Part shown: positions 15,758 to 23,225 of the stretch, piece by piece
Position numbering within the stretch: position 1 is the stretch's first letter
Layout: each line of letters opens with the position of its first letter
DNA from: JACDER01 sp963717765
GTDB lineage: Bacteria; Actinomycetota; Thermoleophilia; Gaiellales; Gaiellaceae
Length of the DNA: 64,000 nucleotides
Assembly (NCBI GenBank): GCA_963717765.1
Contig: CAVQWX010000001.1
Span: 62,001-126,000, forward strand
Reading direction: 5' to 3'
The notes under the pieces: model-generated
Databases searched by the model: none
Told to the model about the DNA's origin: nothing
Seen by the model: the letters and a program-made list of their open reading frames with translations, nothing else
Position numbers and translations under genes: made by a program

Positions 15758-16623
15758 GCGGAGGAGGATGATAGCGATGCTCGCTCGAGGCTCTCGGCCA
15801 GCTCGGCCAGCTCTTTCTCGTCGGCATAGGGGATCTCCACGCGCGTCGGCGTGACCTTCGGGCGGAAGCCGGTGATGCGCTGGATCGCCCGAGAGGTCCG
15901 TTCCGCGAGCGCCGGATCGACGGAGCGCTGGCGGATCCTGTACGTTCGCGCCCCCATCGCCCGCGCCGCGCGCTCGGTGGCGCGAACCGACATCCCTTCC
16001 TTGAGGACCCGCTTGGCGAGGCGGCGGCGCTCCGCCTGCCCCGGCGCCGACAGCACCGCCTTCGCATGACCCTCCGTCAGCTCTCCTCCGGCGATCATCC
16101 ACAGGACGTCGTCCGGAAGCTCCAGCAAGCGCAAGCGGTTCGACACGCTCGGCGTCGAGCGGCCGACCCGGTCGGCGATCTCGCCCACGCCCAGACCGAA
16201 CTCGTCCACGAGGATCGCGTACGCGCGCGCCTCCTCCACCGGTGAGAGCTGCTCGCGGGCGACGTTCTCGACGAGGGACAGGAGGAGCGACTGCTGATCG
16301 TCCGCCTCGCGGACGAGCGCGGGCACCTTGTCGACTCCCGCCTCCTTGGCCGCGCGCCAGCGCCGTTCGCCGGCGATGAGCTCGTAGCCGCCGGCCGGGC
16401 GTGGCCGGACGACGACCGGCTGTAGGAGCCCCTGCGTCTCGATCGACTTGGCGAGCCCGGATCCCGCCTCCGGCTCGAACCGCCGGCGCGGCTGCCGCGG
16501 GTTCGGATGGATCTGCTCGACCGCGAGCTCCGCGAGCTCCGGCCCCTCGCCCAGGCCGCCGACCAGGACTTCCAATCCGCGGCCCAAGCCGCGTCGTTTC
16601 TCAGGAACAGGCTGGCCGGTCAG
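15748..16623 (-). CDS. parB: Chromosome-partitioning protein ParB
   Basis: ParB loads at parS sites near the origin, acts as a CTPase clamp and partners ParA in segregation. The N-terminal RRGLGRGLEVLVGG motif is followed by the ParB/Srx domain (AVEQIHPNPRQPRRRF, then GYELIAGERRWRAAKEAG with the CTP-binding GERRWR), a helix-turn-helix (GEIADRVGRSTPSVSNRLRLLELP) quoted in parts, GELTEGHAKAVLS, and a C-terminal dimer domain. About 291 residues. The start is uncertain: no ATG or GTG fits, CTG at 16623 gives the best N-terminus, and TTG at 16587 is an alternative. The stop TAG is inside tRNA-Ile. No consensus parS palindrome was noticed in the window. Confidence 0.92.
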   Translation of the reverse strand: MTGQPVPEKRRGLGRGLEVLVGGLGEGPELAELAVEQIHPNPRQPRRRFEPEAGSGLAKSIETQGLLQPVVVRPRPAGGYELIAGERRWRAAKEAGVDKVPALVREADDQQSLLLSLVENVAREQLSPVEEARAYAILVDEFGLGVGEIADRVGRSTPSVSNRLRLLELPDDVLWMIAGGELTEGHAKAVLSAPGQAERRRLAKRVLKEGMSVRATERAARAMGARTYRIRQRSVDPALAERTSRAIQRITGFRPKVTPTRVEIPYADEKELAELAESLERASLSSSSAGD

Positions 16624-16627
16624 TCTG

Positions 16628-17383
16628 TTATCTACGCTCGACAAGCTCCATCGCCACCTTCCAGTAGGCCTCGGCGCCCGCCGAGTGCCGGTCGTATCTG
16701 ATCGCGGGCATCCCATAGCTCGGCGCCTCCGCCAGGCGCACCGAGCGCGGAACGGCCGTCTTGAACACCAGCGGGCCGAAGTGCCGCCGCACCTCGTCGG
16801 CAACCTCGGCAGAGAGCCTCGTGCGTCCGTCCACCATCGTCAGCAGCACGCCGCCGATCTGCAGGCGCGGGTTCAGGCGCGCGCGGATCAATTCCACCGA
16901 CTGGACAAGCTGGGAAAGCCCCTCGAGCGCGTAGTACTCCGCCTGGACGGGGACGAGCACGCGGTCGGCGGCGGCCAGCGCATTCACGGTCAGCGGGCCG
17001 AGCGAGGGAGGGCAGTCGAGGAAGACGAAGGCGTACTCCTCGCGGGCGGCATCCAGCGCCTCGCGCAGGTAGGTCTCGCCGTCCTCGCGGCCCGCAAGCT
17101 CGACCGCGGCGCCGGCCAGCTCCGGCCGCGAAGGCACGAGGTGCAGACCCGGGAACGCGGTCTCCCTGGCCAGCCGCGCGAGCGGCGCGCCGTCGAGGAG
17201 GTCGTACGTCGACGTGCCGTTCGCACGCGCGCCCAGCCCCGAGGTCGCATTCGCCTGCGGGTCGAGGTCGACAATCAGCGCGCGCTCGCCGGCCTCGGCG
17301 AGACACGCGGCAAGGTTGACCGCGGTGGTGGTCTTACCGACGCCGCCCTTCTGATTGGCGACGGCATAGATCGTCGCCGGCAT
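16628..17383 (-). CDS. parA: Chromosome-partitioning ATPase ParA (Soj)
   Basis: The 251-residue ATPase has the deviant Walker A motif KGGVGKTT at about 11-18, the switch DLDPQANAT (about 40), the Walker B region VFLDCPPSLGPLT (about 117) and the C-terminal VPRSVRLAEAPSYG typical of chromosomal ParA. It binds DNA as an ATP dimer and is released by ParB, pulling origins apart. The ATG at 17383 gives the standard MPATIYAVANQKGG opening. parB follows only 4 bases after the stop, and rsmG lies upstream, as in many actinobacteria. Confidence 0.97.
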   Translation of the reverse strand: MPATIYAVANQKGGVGKTTTAVNLAACLAEAGERALIVDLDPQANATSGLGARANGTSTYDLLDGAPLARLARETAFPGLHLVPSRPELAGAAVELAGREDGETYLREALDAAREEYAFVFLDCPPSLGPLTVNALAAADRVLVPVQAEYYALEGLSQLVQSVELIRARLNPRLQIGGVLLTMVDGRTRLSAEVADEVRRHFGPLVFKTAVPRSVRLAEAPSYGMPAIRYDRHSAGAEAYWKVAMELVERR

Positions 17384-17396
17384 AGGGGGATTCTCG

Positions 17397-18026
17397 TTAC
17401 GCCAGCGGACGTTTCGCGGCCATCCCCGCCCGCCGCGGGAAACCGGCAGGGGTGGGCGCGATCTTGGCGACGACCAGCAGCCCCGCGTGGCGCTGGGGCA
17501 GGCCTCCGCCCAGCTTGCCGGCAACGGCGCCAACCGCATCAACATCCGCCGACGGGCCGACATAGAGGACAGCGGCCCCGCCGATACGGACGAGCGGGAG
17601 GCAGAGCTCCGCGGCGACCGCCGGAGGCGCGAGCGCCTTTGCGACCGCTACGCCACAGGTGTCCGGGGCGTGCTCCTCCGCCCGGCCGCGCACGACGCGG
17701 ACGTTCGGGAACTCAGCCGCGACACGTTCGAGAAAGGCGGCTTTGCGGCCGTTCGACTCGAGCAGGGTCACCTCGCGGTCAGGCAGCGCGGCGGCGAGCG
17801 GCAGCCCGGGTGCCCCTCCGCCCGATCCCACGTCCACGATCGGCCCCTGGTAGCGCTCGACGACCCGCACCGCGGCGAGGGACTGCTCCACGTGCACGCG
17901 CCAGGCTTCGTCCGGATCGCGGATCGCGGTCAGGCCGCGAGAGGCGAGGAGGGCTGAGATCCAGCGGCGAAGCCGCTCGTCCGCGTCAGCGGACCAGGGG
18001 AGGGAATCATCAGCCTCGTCACTCAC
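17397..18026 (-). CDS. rsmG: 16S rRNA (guanine-N7) methyltransferase RsmG (GidB)
   Basis: RsmG methylates G527 (E. coli numbering) of 16S rRNA using S-adenosylmethionine. The 209-residue protein has the SAM-binding motif IVDVGSGGGAPGLPLA (about 63-78), LLESNGRKAAFLERV (about 88-102), and VVRGRAEEHAP. The GTG start overlaps the end of khpB by eight bases. The gene is in its usual place between jag/khpB and parA. Confidence 0.96.
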   Translation of the reverse strand: MSDEADDSLPWSADADERLRRWISALLASRGLTAIRDPDEAWRVHVEQSLAAVRVVERYQGPIVDVGSGGGAPGLPLAAALPDREVTLLESNGRKAAFLERVAAEFPNVRVVRGRAEEHAPDTCGVAVAKALAPPAVAAELCLPLVRIGGAAVLYVGPSADVDAVGAVAGKLGGGLPQRHAGLLVVAKIAPTPAGFPRRAGMAAKRPLA

Positions 18027-18711
18027 TCGGGGAGACGACGAGGTAGCGGTGCGGCTCGACGCCTTCGCTCTCGGTCGTGACGCCGGCCTCGTCCTGCAGG
18101 CGCAGATGGATGACCTTCCGCTCCGGCGCGCTCATGGGCTCGAGCTCGACCCGCTGCCCGCTCGAGCGGACGCGCGCCGCGACCTCGAGTGCCAACGACT
18201 CCAGAGTCGCGCGGCGGCGCTCGCGGTAGTGTGCCGCGTCCACGACGACCTGCTTCGCGCCCTCGCCGAAGCGGCGGAAGACGATCGCGTTCGCGAGGTA
18301 CTGGACAGCATCGATTGTCGCCCCGCGGCGCCCGATCAGCAATCCCAGGTCCGAGCCGGAGAACGATGCGGTCACCGTGTCGTCGTCCTCCGCCACCCTC
18401 ACGCGCGCGGAAAGGCGTAGCTCGTGCCCGATCCGCTCGAGCACTTCCCGCACCAGCGCGCCGAGCTCGCTCGCCTCCTCCGGCTCGTCCGCCGGACCGT
18501 CCTCGCTCGCCTCCTCCGTGATGCTCGCGATGACCCGCGCAGGCGTGTAACCGACGCCGAGCAGTCCGCGCTCGCCCTCGGAGACGACCTGGAAGCGGAC
18601 GCGCGACTTGTCGAGCCCGGGCAGCAGCCGCTCGAGCTCCCGCAGCGCCTGCCACTTCGCCTCGCCGACCGTCTCCCCGGTCGCCTCGGTCTGCAGCTCG
18701 CCGGTGCTCAC
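18019..18711 (-). CDS. khpB: Jag/KhpB (EloR) RNA-binding protein
   Basis: The 230-residue protein has the three family parts: an N-terminal Jag-N domain (about 8-60, TVGEAKWQALRELERLL, RGLLGVGYTPARV), a KH domain with GLLIGRRGATIDAVQYL (about 125-142), and an R3H-type C-terminus (PMSAPERKVIHLRLQ, about 192-206). An acidic linker (about 65-85) separates them. KhpB binds RNA and influences cell elongation in Firmicutes; the actinobacterial role is inferred. The GTG start overlaps the yidC stop (GTGA). Confidence 0.94.
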   Translation of the reverse strand: MSTGELQTEATGETVGEAKWQALRELERLLPGLDKSRVRFQVVSEGERGLLGVGYTPARVIASITEEASEDGPADEPEEASELGALVREVLERIGHELRLSARVRVAEDDDTVTASFSGSDLGLLIGRRGATIDAVQYLANAIVFRRFGEGAKQVVVDAAHYRERRRATLESLALEVAARVRSSGQRVELEPMSAPERKVIHLRLQDEAGVTTESEGVEPHRYLVVSPSE

Positions 18712-19589
18712 CGGCGCGCGTGTTTCTTCTTGCGCTTCACGCGGCGGACCTGCGGCGTCTGCGGAGCCGCCGCCGCGGCAGGTGCGGGCTTCGGCGGCGG
18801 CGCGTCCGGGCGCTTCGCGCCGTTCCCCGACTCGTCATCGTCCGACTCGGGCTTGGACGGTGCCTTCGAAGTCTTGCGCTGGAACAGCGACGGGGCGGGC
18901 GTCTTCGGGACGAGGCGGCGCGTGATGATGCCCTGGCCGACCGTCCACAGGTTCGTCGTCGCCCAGTAGAGGACGAGGCCCGCGGGGAAGCGCGCGATGA
19001 AGGTGATGAAGACGAGCGGCAGCGCCATCATCAGGTAGCGCTGGCCCTTGTTCATGGTCGCGGACATGAAGAACGTCGACGCGATCTGGCTCCCGGCGTA
19101 GATGACGAGCAGGAGCGGCCCCCAGCCGTGGGTGGCCGGCTGGGTGATGTCGATCAGCCCGAGCCAGTCGAAGTTGGGATGGAGCTCGCCGAGCAGCGGG
19201 ACGCACTGGGCGGCGTGGGCGGCACACGTCTCCGCCTGGTGCGAAAGAGTCCGCAGGACGAAGTAGAGGGCGATGAAGACGGGGAACTGCGCAACCAGCG
19301 GAATGCACGATGCAGCCGGGTTGATCTGGTTCTCCTTGTAGAACTTCATCAGCTCCTCTTGCTGCTTCTTCTTGTCGGCCTTGTACTTCTTCTGGATCTC
19401 CTTCATCTGCGGCGCGTGGCGCTGAAGGTTCTGCATGGAGTGGATCTGCTTGACCGTGAGCGGGACGAGCAGCATCCGCACGGCCACAGTGAGCGCGACG
19501 ATCGCCCAGGCCCACGGCAGGCCGACGGACTGGTGCAGCCAGTCGAGGATGTTCCGGAAGAGGTTCTCGAGCGGGCTGAGGATGCTCAT
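18708..19589 (-). CDS. yidC: Membrane protein insertase YidC/Oxa1
   Basis: The 293-residue inner-membrane insertase lacks the large periplasmic domain of proteobacterial YidC, as expected for Gram-positives. It shows the opening helices (LPWAWAIVALTVAVRMLLVPL with the groove arginine), the conserved MKEIQKKYKADKKKQQEE coiled coil, FPVFIALYFVLR, and LMMALPLVFITFIARFPAGLVLYW (quoted in parts). The C-terminal tail is proline/alanine rich and ends with basic residues (RRVKRKKKHARR), which likely contact the ribosome. It works with SecYEG or alone. khpB is coupled downstream. Confidence 0.96.
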   Translation of the reverse strand: MSILSPLENLFRNILDWLHQSVGLPWAWAIVALTVAVRMLLVPLTVKQIHSMQNLQRHAPQMKEIQKKYKADKKKQQEELMKFYKENQINPAASCIPLVAQFPVFIALYFVLRTLSHQAETCAAHAAQCVPLLGELHPNFDWLGLIDITQPATHGWGPLLLVIYAGSQIASTFFMSATMNKGQRYLMMALPLVFITFIARFPAGLVLYWATTNLWTVGQGIITRRLVPKTPAPSLFQRKTSKAPSKPESDDDESGNGAKRPDAPPPKPAPAAAAAPQTPQVRRVKRKKKHARR

Positions 19590-19606
19590 GAGCGTCCAGA
19601 GATGGA

Positions 19607-19816
19607 TCACGCGTAATCGACTCCCCCGTGGCTCCAGGGGTGACAGCGCAGCAACCGTCTGGCCGCCTTGTACGACCCGCGCACGAGCCCGTACTTCTTC
19701 ATGGCGTCGATCGCGTACTGTGAGCAGCTGGGATGAAACTTGCACGAGCCCGCGGGGAGCAGGGGCGCGACCAGCCAGCGGTAGGCGTAGACGAGCGCGA
19801 TCCCGAGGTACTTCAT
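19607..19816 (-). CDS. yidD: Membrane-protein insertion efficiency factor YidD
   Basis: The 69-residue protein carries the YidD signature: AYRWLVAPLLPAGSCKFHPSCSQYA (quoted as LLPAGSCKFHPSCSQYA, about 18-34), with the cysteine pair, and RLLRCHPWSHGGVD (about 54-67). It assists YidC-dependent insertion. It sits between rnpA and yidC; its ATG overlaps the rnpA stop by four bases (ATGA). Confidence 0.96.
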   Translation of the reverse strand: MKYLGIALVYAYRWLVAPLLPAGSCKFHPSCSQYAIDAMKKYGLVRGSYKAARRLLRCHPWSHGGVDYA

Positions 19817-20157
19817 GCCTGCGCCTTCTGCAGCACTTCGCCGATCCGCTCCTCGAGCCAGTCGAAGCCGCGCGCATCGACCGCCTCCGGGAGGCCTTCC
19901 CGCGCGACGAGCACGTAGTCGTTGCGCGGCGCGGGAGACAGGTGCTCCCAGGCCTCGCGCAGCCGGCGCTTCATCTTGTTGCGGATCACCGAGCCGCCGA
20001 CCTTCTTCGGCACGGCGATGCCGAGGCGAGGACCGTTCTCGTCACTGTTCTCACGCTCGAACCAGTAGAGCACGAGATAGCGAGTCGAGACCGAGCGTCC
20101 GTGGCGGTAGACGGCGTCGAAATCCCGCGAGCGGGAGAGCCGATGCCCGCGCTGCAC
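19813..20157 (-). CDS. rnpA: Ribonuclease P protein component
   Basis: The 114-residue basic protein binds the catalytic RNase P RNA and helps mature tRNA 5' ends. The RNR motif RNKMKRRLREAW is at about 59-70, with the opening RLSRSRDFDAVYRHG and GIAVPKKVGGSVIRN. The RNase P RNA gene is not in the window. The gene lies ten bases after rpmH. Its substrate tRNA-Ile overlaps parB downstream in this same gene block. Confidence 0.96.
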   Translation of the reverse strand: MQRGHRLSRSRDFDAVYRHGRSVSTRYLVLYWFERENSDENGPRLGIAVPKKVGGSVIRNKMKRRLREAWEHLSPAPRNDYVLVAREGLPEAVDARGFDWLEERIGEVLQKAQA

Positions 20158-20167
20158 GACCTCGCCC

Positions 20168-20302
20168 TTAGGCGGACAACCGCTTCCGGCCCTTCGCGCG
20201 GCGGCGTTTCAGGATCACTCGTCCCGCGCGCGTGGACATGCGTGCGCGGAAGCCGTGCTTGCGCTTCCGACGTCGCACGTTGGGCTGATAGGTCCGCTTC
20301 AT
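20168..20302 (-). CDS. rpmH: 50S ribosomal protein L34
   Basis: The 44-residue protein, opening MKRTYQPNVRRRKRKHGFRA and ending in KRRRAKGRKRLSA, is an unmistakable L34, almost half arginine and lysine. It is a large-subunit protein and the first gene of the leftward block. There is no Shine-Dalgarno sequence before the ATG (the leader ends CACCCATCTCCT). A strong hairpin lies in the leader at 20327-20347. Confidence 0.97.
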   Translation of the reverse strand: MKRTYQPNVRRRKRKHGFRARMSTRAGRVILKRRRAKGRKRLSA

Positions 20303-20326
20303 AGGAGATGGGTGGAGACAGAAATA

Positions 20327-20347
20327 GGCGCCGCGTCACGCGGCGCC
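20327..20347 (-). promoter_or_regulatory. rpmH leader hairpin
   Basis: GGCGCCGCG at 20327-20335 and CGCGGCGCC at 20339-20347 make a perfect 9 bp stem with a 3 base loop, between the TATACT box (20358 to 20353) and the rpmH ATG at 20302. It could stabilise the mRNA or allow feedback by ribosomal protein; the second is only a guess. Confidence 0.6.
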
Positions 20348-20379
20348 GAATCAGTATAGACAAGTTGTGAAAGTGGCCG

Positions 20380-20388
20380 TTTTCCACA
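20380..20388 (+). promoter_or_regulatory. DnaA-box-like site
   Basis: TTTTCCACA differs from TTATCCACA at one position. It lies between the rpmH and dnaA promoters. Confidence 0.55.
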
Positions 20389-20443
20389 GGCACGGTGGCC
20401 ACGAAGAAGCCGCTAGGAGCGACAGTCTTGGAGTTGTGCCCAA

Positions 20444-20466
20444 TCTGTCCACAGTCTGTGGACAGA
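20444..20466. promoter_or_regulatory. Head-to-head DnaA boxes in a perfect palindrome
   Basis: TCTGTCCACAG, a single T, then CTGTGGACAGA: 11 bp arms around one base. Each arm holds a DnaA box of form CTGTCCACA (20445-20453 plus strand, 20465 to 20457 minus strand). It sits about 100 bases upstream of the dnaA start site and could serve both origin binding and autorepression of dnaA. Confidence 0.75.
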
Positions 20467-20535
20467 ACTGTGAAGTGTGCATAAATACCTGCAAATCGTT
20501 CTGTTTTGGGCGGATGGCGGTCGCGCGTGTCGACA

Positions 20536-20564
20536 TTGAGAAGCGGCGAGGAGGGTGCTAGGAT
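20536..20564 (+). promoter_or_regulatory. dnaA promoter (TTGAGA - 17 - TAGGAT)
   Basis: TTGAGA at 20536-20541 and TAGGAT at 20559-20564, with the ideal 17-base spacer, match the sigma-70-type consensus. Predicted start near 20571 gives a leader of about 34 bases with GGAGG before the ATG. Confidence 0.65.
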
Positions 20565-20604
20565 CGCCGCTTCGGACGCGGCGGGCAAAACCTCACGGAG
20601 GGGG

Positions 20605-21948
20605 ATGGAGCGCCAGTTGGACCTCACTGCACAGAACCTCTGGCGCGAAGTTGCGACGCGCCTGAGGCAGGCGCTCAACGAGACCACCTACCAGACCTGG
20701 TTCGGAGAAGCTCGCGGGATCGAGCTCTCCGACGACACCTTCACGATCGCCGCTCCGAACGACTTCGCCAGGGCCTGGATCGGCGGCCACTTCCTCGAGC
20801 TGATCAAGGCCGCGGTGCGCGAGGCGACGGGCAAGGAGCTGGAGATCAACCTGACCGTCCGCAGGCGGCCGCGCCTGCAGCCCGCAGCTGCGGCGGCCGA
20901 GCGGCCGAAGCCGATCTACACGGACTTGAACCCGAAGTACACCTTCGACTCGTTCGTGATCGGCTCGTCCAACCGGTTCGCGCACGCAGCCGCCCTCGCG
21001 GTCGCGGAGGCGCCGGCGCAGGCGTATAACCCGCTGTTCATCTACGGCGGCACAGGGCTGGGGAAAACGCATCTCCTGCAGGCGATCTCTCAGTACATCG
21101 CCGAGCACTCGGGCGGACTGACCGTCCACTACGTCACGAGCGAGACCTTCATGAACGCCTTCATCAACTCGCTGCGCGACAAGCGGATCGAGGGCTTCAA
21201 GCAGCGCTACCGCACGTACGACCTGCTGCTGATCGACGACATCCAGTTCTTCGAGCACAAGGAGTCGATCCAGGAGGAGTTCTTCCACACCTTCAACTCG
21301 CTGTACGAGGCAGGCCGGCAGATCATCATCTCCTCGGACCGGCCGCCGCGCTCGTTCCCCACGCTGGAGGAGCGGCTGCGCTCGCGGTTCGAGTGGGGGC
21401 TGATCACCGACATCCAGCCGCCGGACCTCGAGACGCGCATCGCCATCCTGCGCAAGAAGGTGAAGACGGACGGGACGCACATCCCCGACCCGCAGATTCT
21501 CACCTTCGTCGCCAGCAGGATCTCGAGCAACATCCGCGAGCTCGAGGGCGCACTCACACGGGTGGTGGCGTTCTCGTCGCTCACGGGCCGGCCGATCACG
21601 GTCGAGCTCGCGCAGGACGTCCTCCAGGACGTCTTTCCGCAAGGGGACTCCGGCCAGGTCTCGATCGACCGGATCCAGGATCTCGTCTCGCAGCGGTTCA
21701 GCCTCACGCGCAAGCAGCTGTGCGGCAACCGGCGCTCGCAGAACATCGTCTACCCGCGCCAGGTCGCGATGTATCTCTCGCGGGAGCTGACAGACGCGTC
21801 ACTGCCGAAGATCGGACGGGAGTTCGGCGGGCGCGACCACACGACGGTCATCCACGCGACCTCCAAGATCGCTCGACTGATCAAGGAGGACCGGTCTGTG
21901 TACAACCTTGTTCAGGAGTTGACTGCGCGCATCAAGCATCCTCGTTGA
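20605..21948 (+). CDS. dnaA: Chromosomal replication initiator DnaA
   Basis: DnaA (447 residues) binds DnaA boxes, oligomerises with ATP and unwinds the origin. Domain I covers about 1-85 (QNLWREVATRLRQ, TYQTWF), with a very short domain II. Domain III is the AAA+ ATPase with Walker A GGTGLGKTHLL (about 148-158), Walker B LLLIDDIQFF (about 207-216) and ISSNIRELEGAL. Domain IV carries the DNA-binding GREFGGRDHTTVIHA near the C-terminus. ATG at 20605 follows GGAGG and gives the common opening; TTG at 20617 is a weaker alternative. Lengthened domain II, seen in Streptomyces, is absent. Confidence 0.98.
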   Translation: MERQLDLTAQNLWREVATRLRQALNETTYQTWFGEARGIELSDDTFTIAAPNDFARAWIGGHFLELIKAAVREATGKELEINLTVRRRPRLQPAAAAAERPKPIYTDLNPKYTFDSFVIGSSNRFAHAAALAVAEAPAQAYNPLFIYGGTGLGKTHLLQAISQYIAEHSGGLTVHYVTSETFMNAFINSLRDKRIEGFKQRYRTYDLLLIDDIQFFEHKESIQEEFFHTFNSLYEAGRQIIISSDRPPRSFPTLEERLRSRFEWGLITDIQPPDLETRIAILRKKVKTDGTHIPDPQILTFVASRISSNIRELEGALTRVVAFSSLTGRPITVELAQDVLQDVFPQGDSGQVSIDRIQDLVSQRFSLTRKQLCGNRRSQNIVYPRQVAMYLSRELTDASLPKIGREFGGRDHTTVIHATSKIARLIKEDRSVYNLVQELTARIKHPR

Positions 21949-22094
21949 AAACTCCACGACCCCGCTCGGGCCTGTTCGACCAGTGGACAAGCAGCCGTCG
22001 TTCCCCACAGGCAGAATCGGGTCAACGGAACCGCGGAGGAGCAACTTCCCCGTCGTCCACAGGCCTTACTACTAGAACTAAGGGGTTTAAATAA
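21949..22094. other. dnaA-dnaN gap: main oriC unwinding region
   Basis: Three DnaA-box-like sites (TTGTCCACT on the minus strand at 21990 to 21982, TTCCCCACA at 22001-22009, TCGTCCACA at 22053-22061) lead into GGCC and TTACTACTAGAACTA (22066-22080). Read on the opposite strand 3' to 5' this gives AAT GAT GAT CTT GAT, matching the DnaA-trio pattern (A/G-A-T/A) in four of five triplets. AAGGGGTTTAAATAAATGAA (22079-22098) is the AT-rich stretch. The order box, GC patch, trios and AT-rich DNA equals the basal unwinding system described in Bacillus subtilis. Confidence 0.8.
22066..22080. promoter_or_regulatory. DnaA-trio array
   Basis: TTACTACTAGAACTA; the complementary strand supplies the single-strand-binding triplets. 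It starts four bases after the last DnaA box, the spacing expected for DnaA filament extension onto one strand. Confidence 0.7.
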
Positions 22095-23225
22095 ATGAAT
22101 CAAGTAGAAACAATGGTGGGATCCGGACTCAGGCTCACGTGCTCACGGCAAGAGCTCGTCGAGAAGCTCGCGGTTGTGTCGAGGGCCGTTTCCATGCGGC
22201 CGACCGTGCAGATCCTCTCCGGCATCTGGCTGCAGGCGACCGACGGGACGCTCGAGCTCGCGGCGACCGACATGGAGCTGTCGCTGCGCTCCTCGCTCGA
22301 CGCGGAGATCGCCGAGCCCGGAACCGTCGTCCTGCCCGGCCGCCTGCTCGTGGACATCGTCAAGCTGCTGCCGGCATCCGAGGTGGAGATCGCGCATTCC
22401 CCGGAGGAAGGCCGCGTGTCGGTTGTCTCCGGCTCCGCCAGCTACTCGCTCCACACCCACTCCGCGGAGGACTTCCCGCGGCTCCCCGAGGTCGATGCCG
22501 CGCAGACGTTCTCCGTCGCCCGCGAAGCGCTGCTCGAGACGATCACGCGGGTGGGCCGCTCGGCCTCGCGCGACGAGTCGCGCCCGGTCCTCACGGGGAT
22601 CCTCGTCCGCTTCGGGCAGGGGAAGCTGGTGATGGCCGCGACCGACTCCTACCGCCTGGCCGTGAAGGAGACCGCGATCGGGGGCTCGGTGCCCGAGCTC
22701 GAGGCGATCGTGCCCGCGCGCGCGCTGACGGAGCTGGGCCGTATTGCAGGCGGCCAGGAGACGGTCGACCTCGGCGTGCACGAGAACCACGTGGTCTTCC
22801 GCGCCGGCGACGTGCTGCTCACCACGCGGCGGATCGACGGTCAGTTCCCGGACTACCGCCAGCTCATTCCGGAGCAGTTCGAGCACGAGGTACGGCTCGC
22901 GCGGACGGAGCTGCTCGACGTCGTGCGGCGGATCGCGGTGATGGCGCAGCGCAACCTGCCCCTCCGGCTGCGGTTCGCCGAGGGCGAGCTGACCGTGTCG
23001 GTTCAGGCCCAGGACCTGGGCGAGGCGCGGGAGACGATGCCGGCGCCGTTCACGGGCGAGCCGCTGGAGATCGGGTTCAACGCCGAGTTCCTGCGCGACG
23101 GGGTCGAGTCGGTGGAAGCGGACGAGGTCGACCTCCGCCTCATCAGCCCGCTCCGGCCCGGCCTGATCCGCTCGGAGGAAGACGACTTCCAGTACCTGAT
23201 CATGCCGATCAGGCTGGCGGGCTGA
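22095..23225 (+). CDS. dnaN: DNA polymerase III beta subunit (sliding clamp)
   Basis: The 376-residue clamp dimerises around DNA and tethers polymerase. It has the three beta-clamp domains: N (about 10-130, SRQELVEKLAVVSRAV, VLPGRLLVDIVKLLP), middle (about 140-255, SRDESRPVLTGILVRF) and C (about 260-376, DGQFPDYRQLIP, ending QYLIMPIRL with the usual MPI/VR terminus). AAGGGG upstream of the ATG is a weak ribosome site and overlaps the AT-rich origin stretch. recF follows with an apparent CTGA overlap. Confidence 0.98.
   Translation: MNQVETMVGSGLRLTCSRQELVEKLAVVSRAVSMRPTVQILSGIWLQATDGTLELAATDMELSLRSSLDAEIAEPGTVVLPGRLLVDIVKLLPASEVEIAHSPEEGRVSVVSGSASYSLHTHSAEDFPRLPEVDAAQTFSVAREALLETITRVGRSASRDESRPVLTGILVRFGQGKLVMAATDSYRLAVKETAIGGSVPELEAIVPARALTELGRIAGGQETVDLGVHENHVVFRAGDVLLTTRRIDGQFPDYRQLIPEQFEHEVRLARTELLDVVRRIAVMAQRNLPLRLRFAEGELTVSVQAQDLGEARETMPAPFTGEPLEIGFNAEFLRDGVESVEADEVDLRLISPLRPGLIRSEEDDFQYLIMPIRLAG

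Larger units (their letters stand above)
20303..20604. other. rpmH-dnaA intergenic region: left part of the origin and divergent promoters
   Basis: This 302-base gap holds no gene. It contains the rpmH leader hairpin, a leftward TATACT box, DnaA-box-like TTTTCCACA at 20380-20388, a head-to-head pair of boxes at 20445-20465, an AT-rich stretch (GTGCATAAATACCTGCAAAT, 20477-20496) and the dnaA promoter. DnaA boxes here and in the dnaA-dnaN gap give the bipartite origin common in Gram-positives. Confidence 0.85.

Noticed and set aside
15748..22094. parS sites near parAB and oriC
   Set aside because: I looked for the TGTTTCACGTGAAACA palindrome and close variants and saw none by eye. A motif scan of the genome would be decisive.
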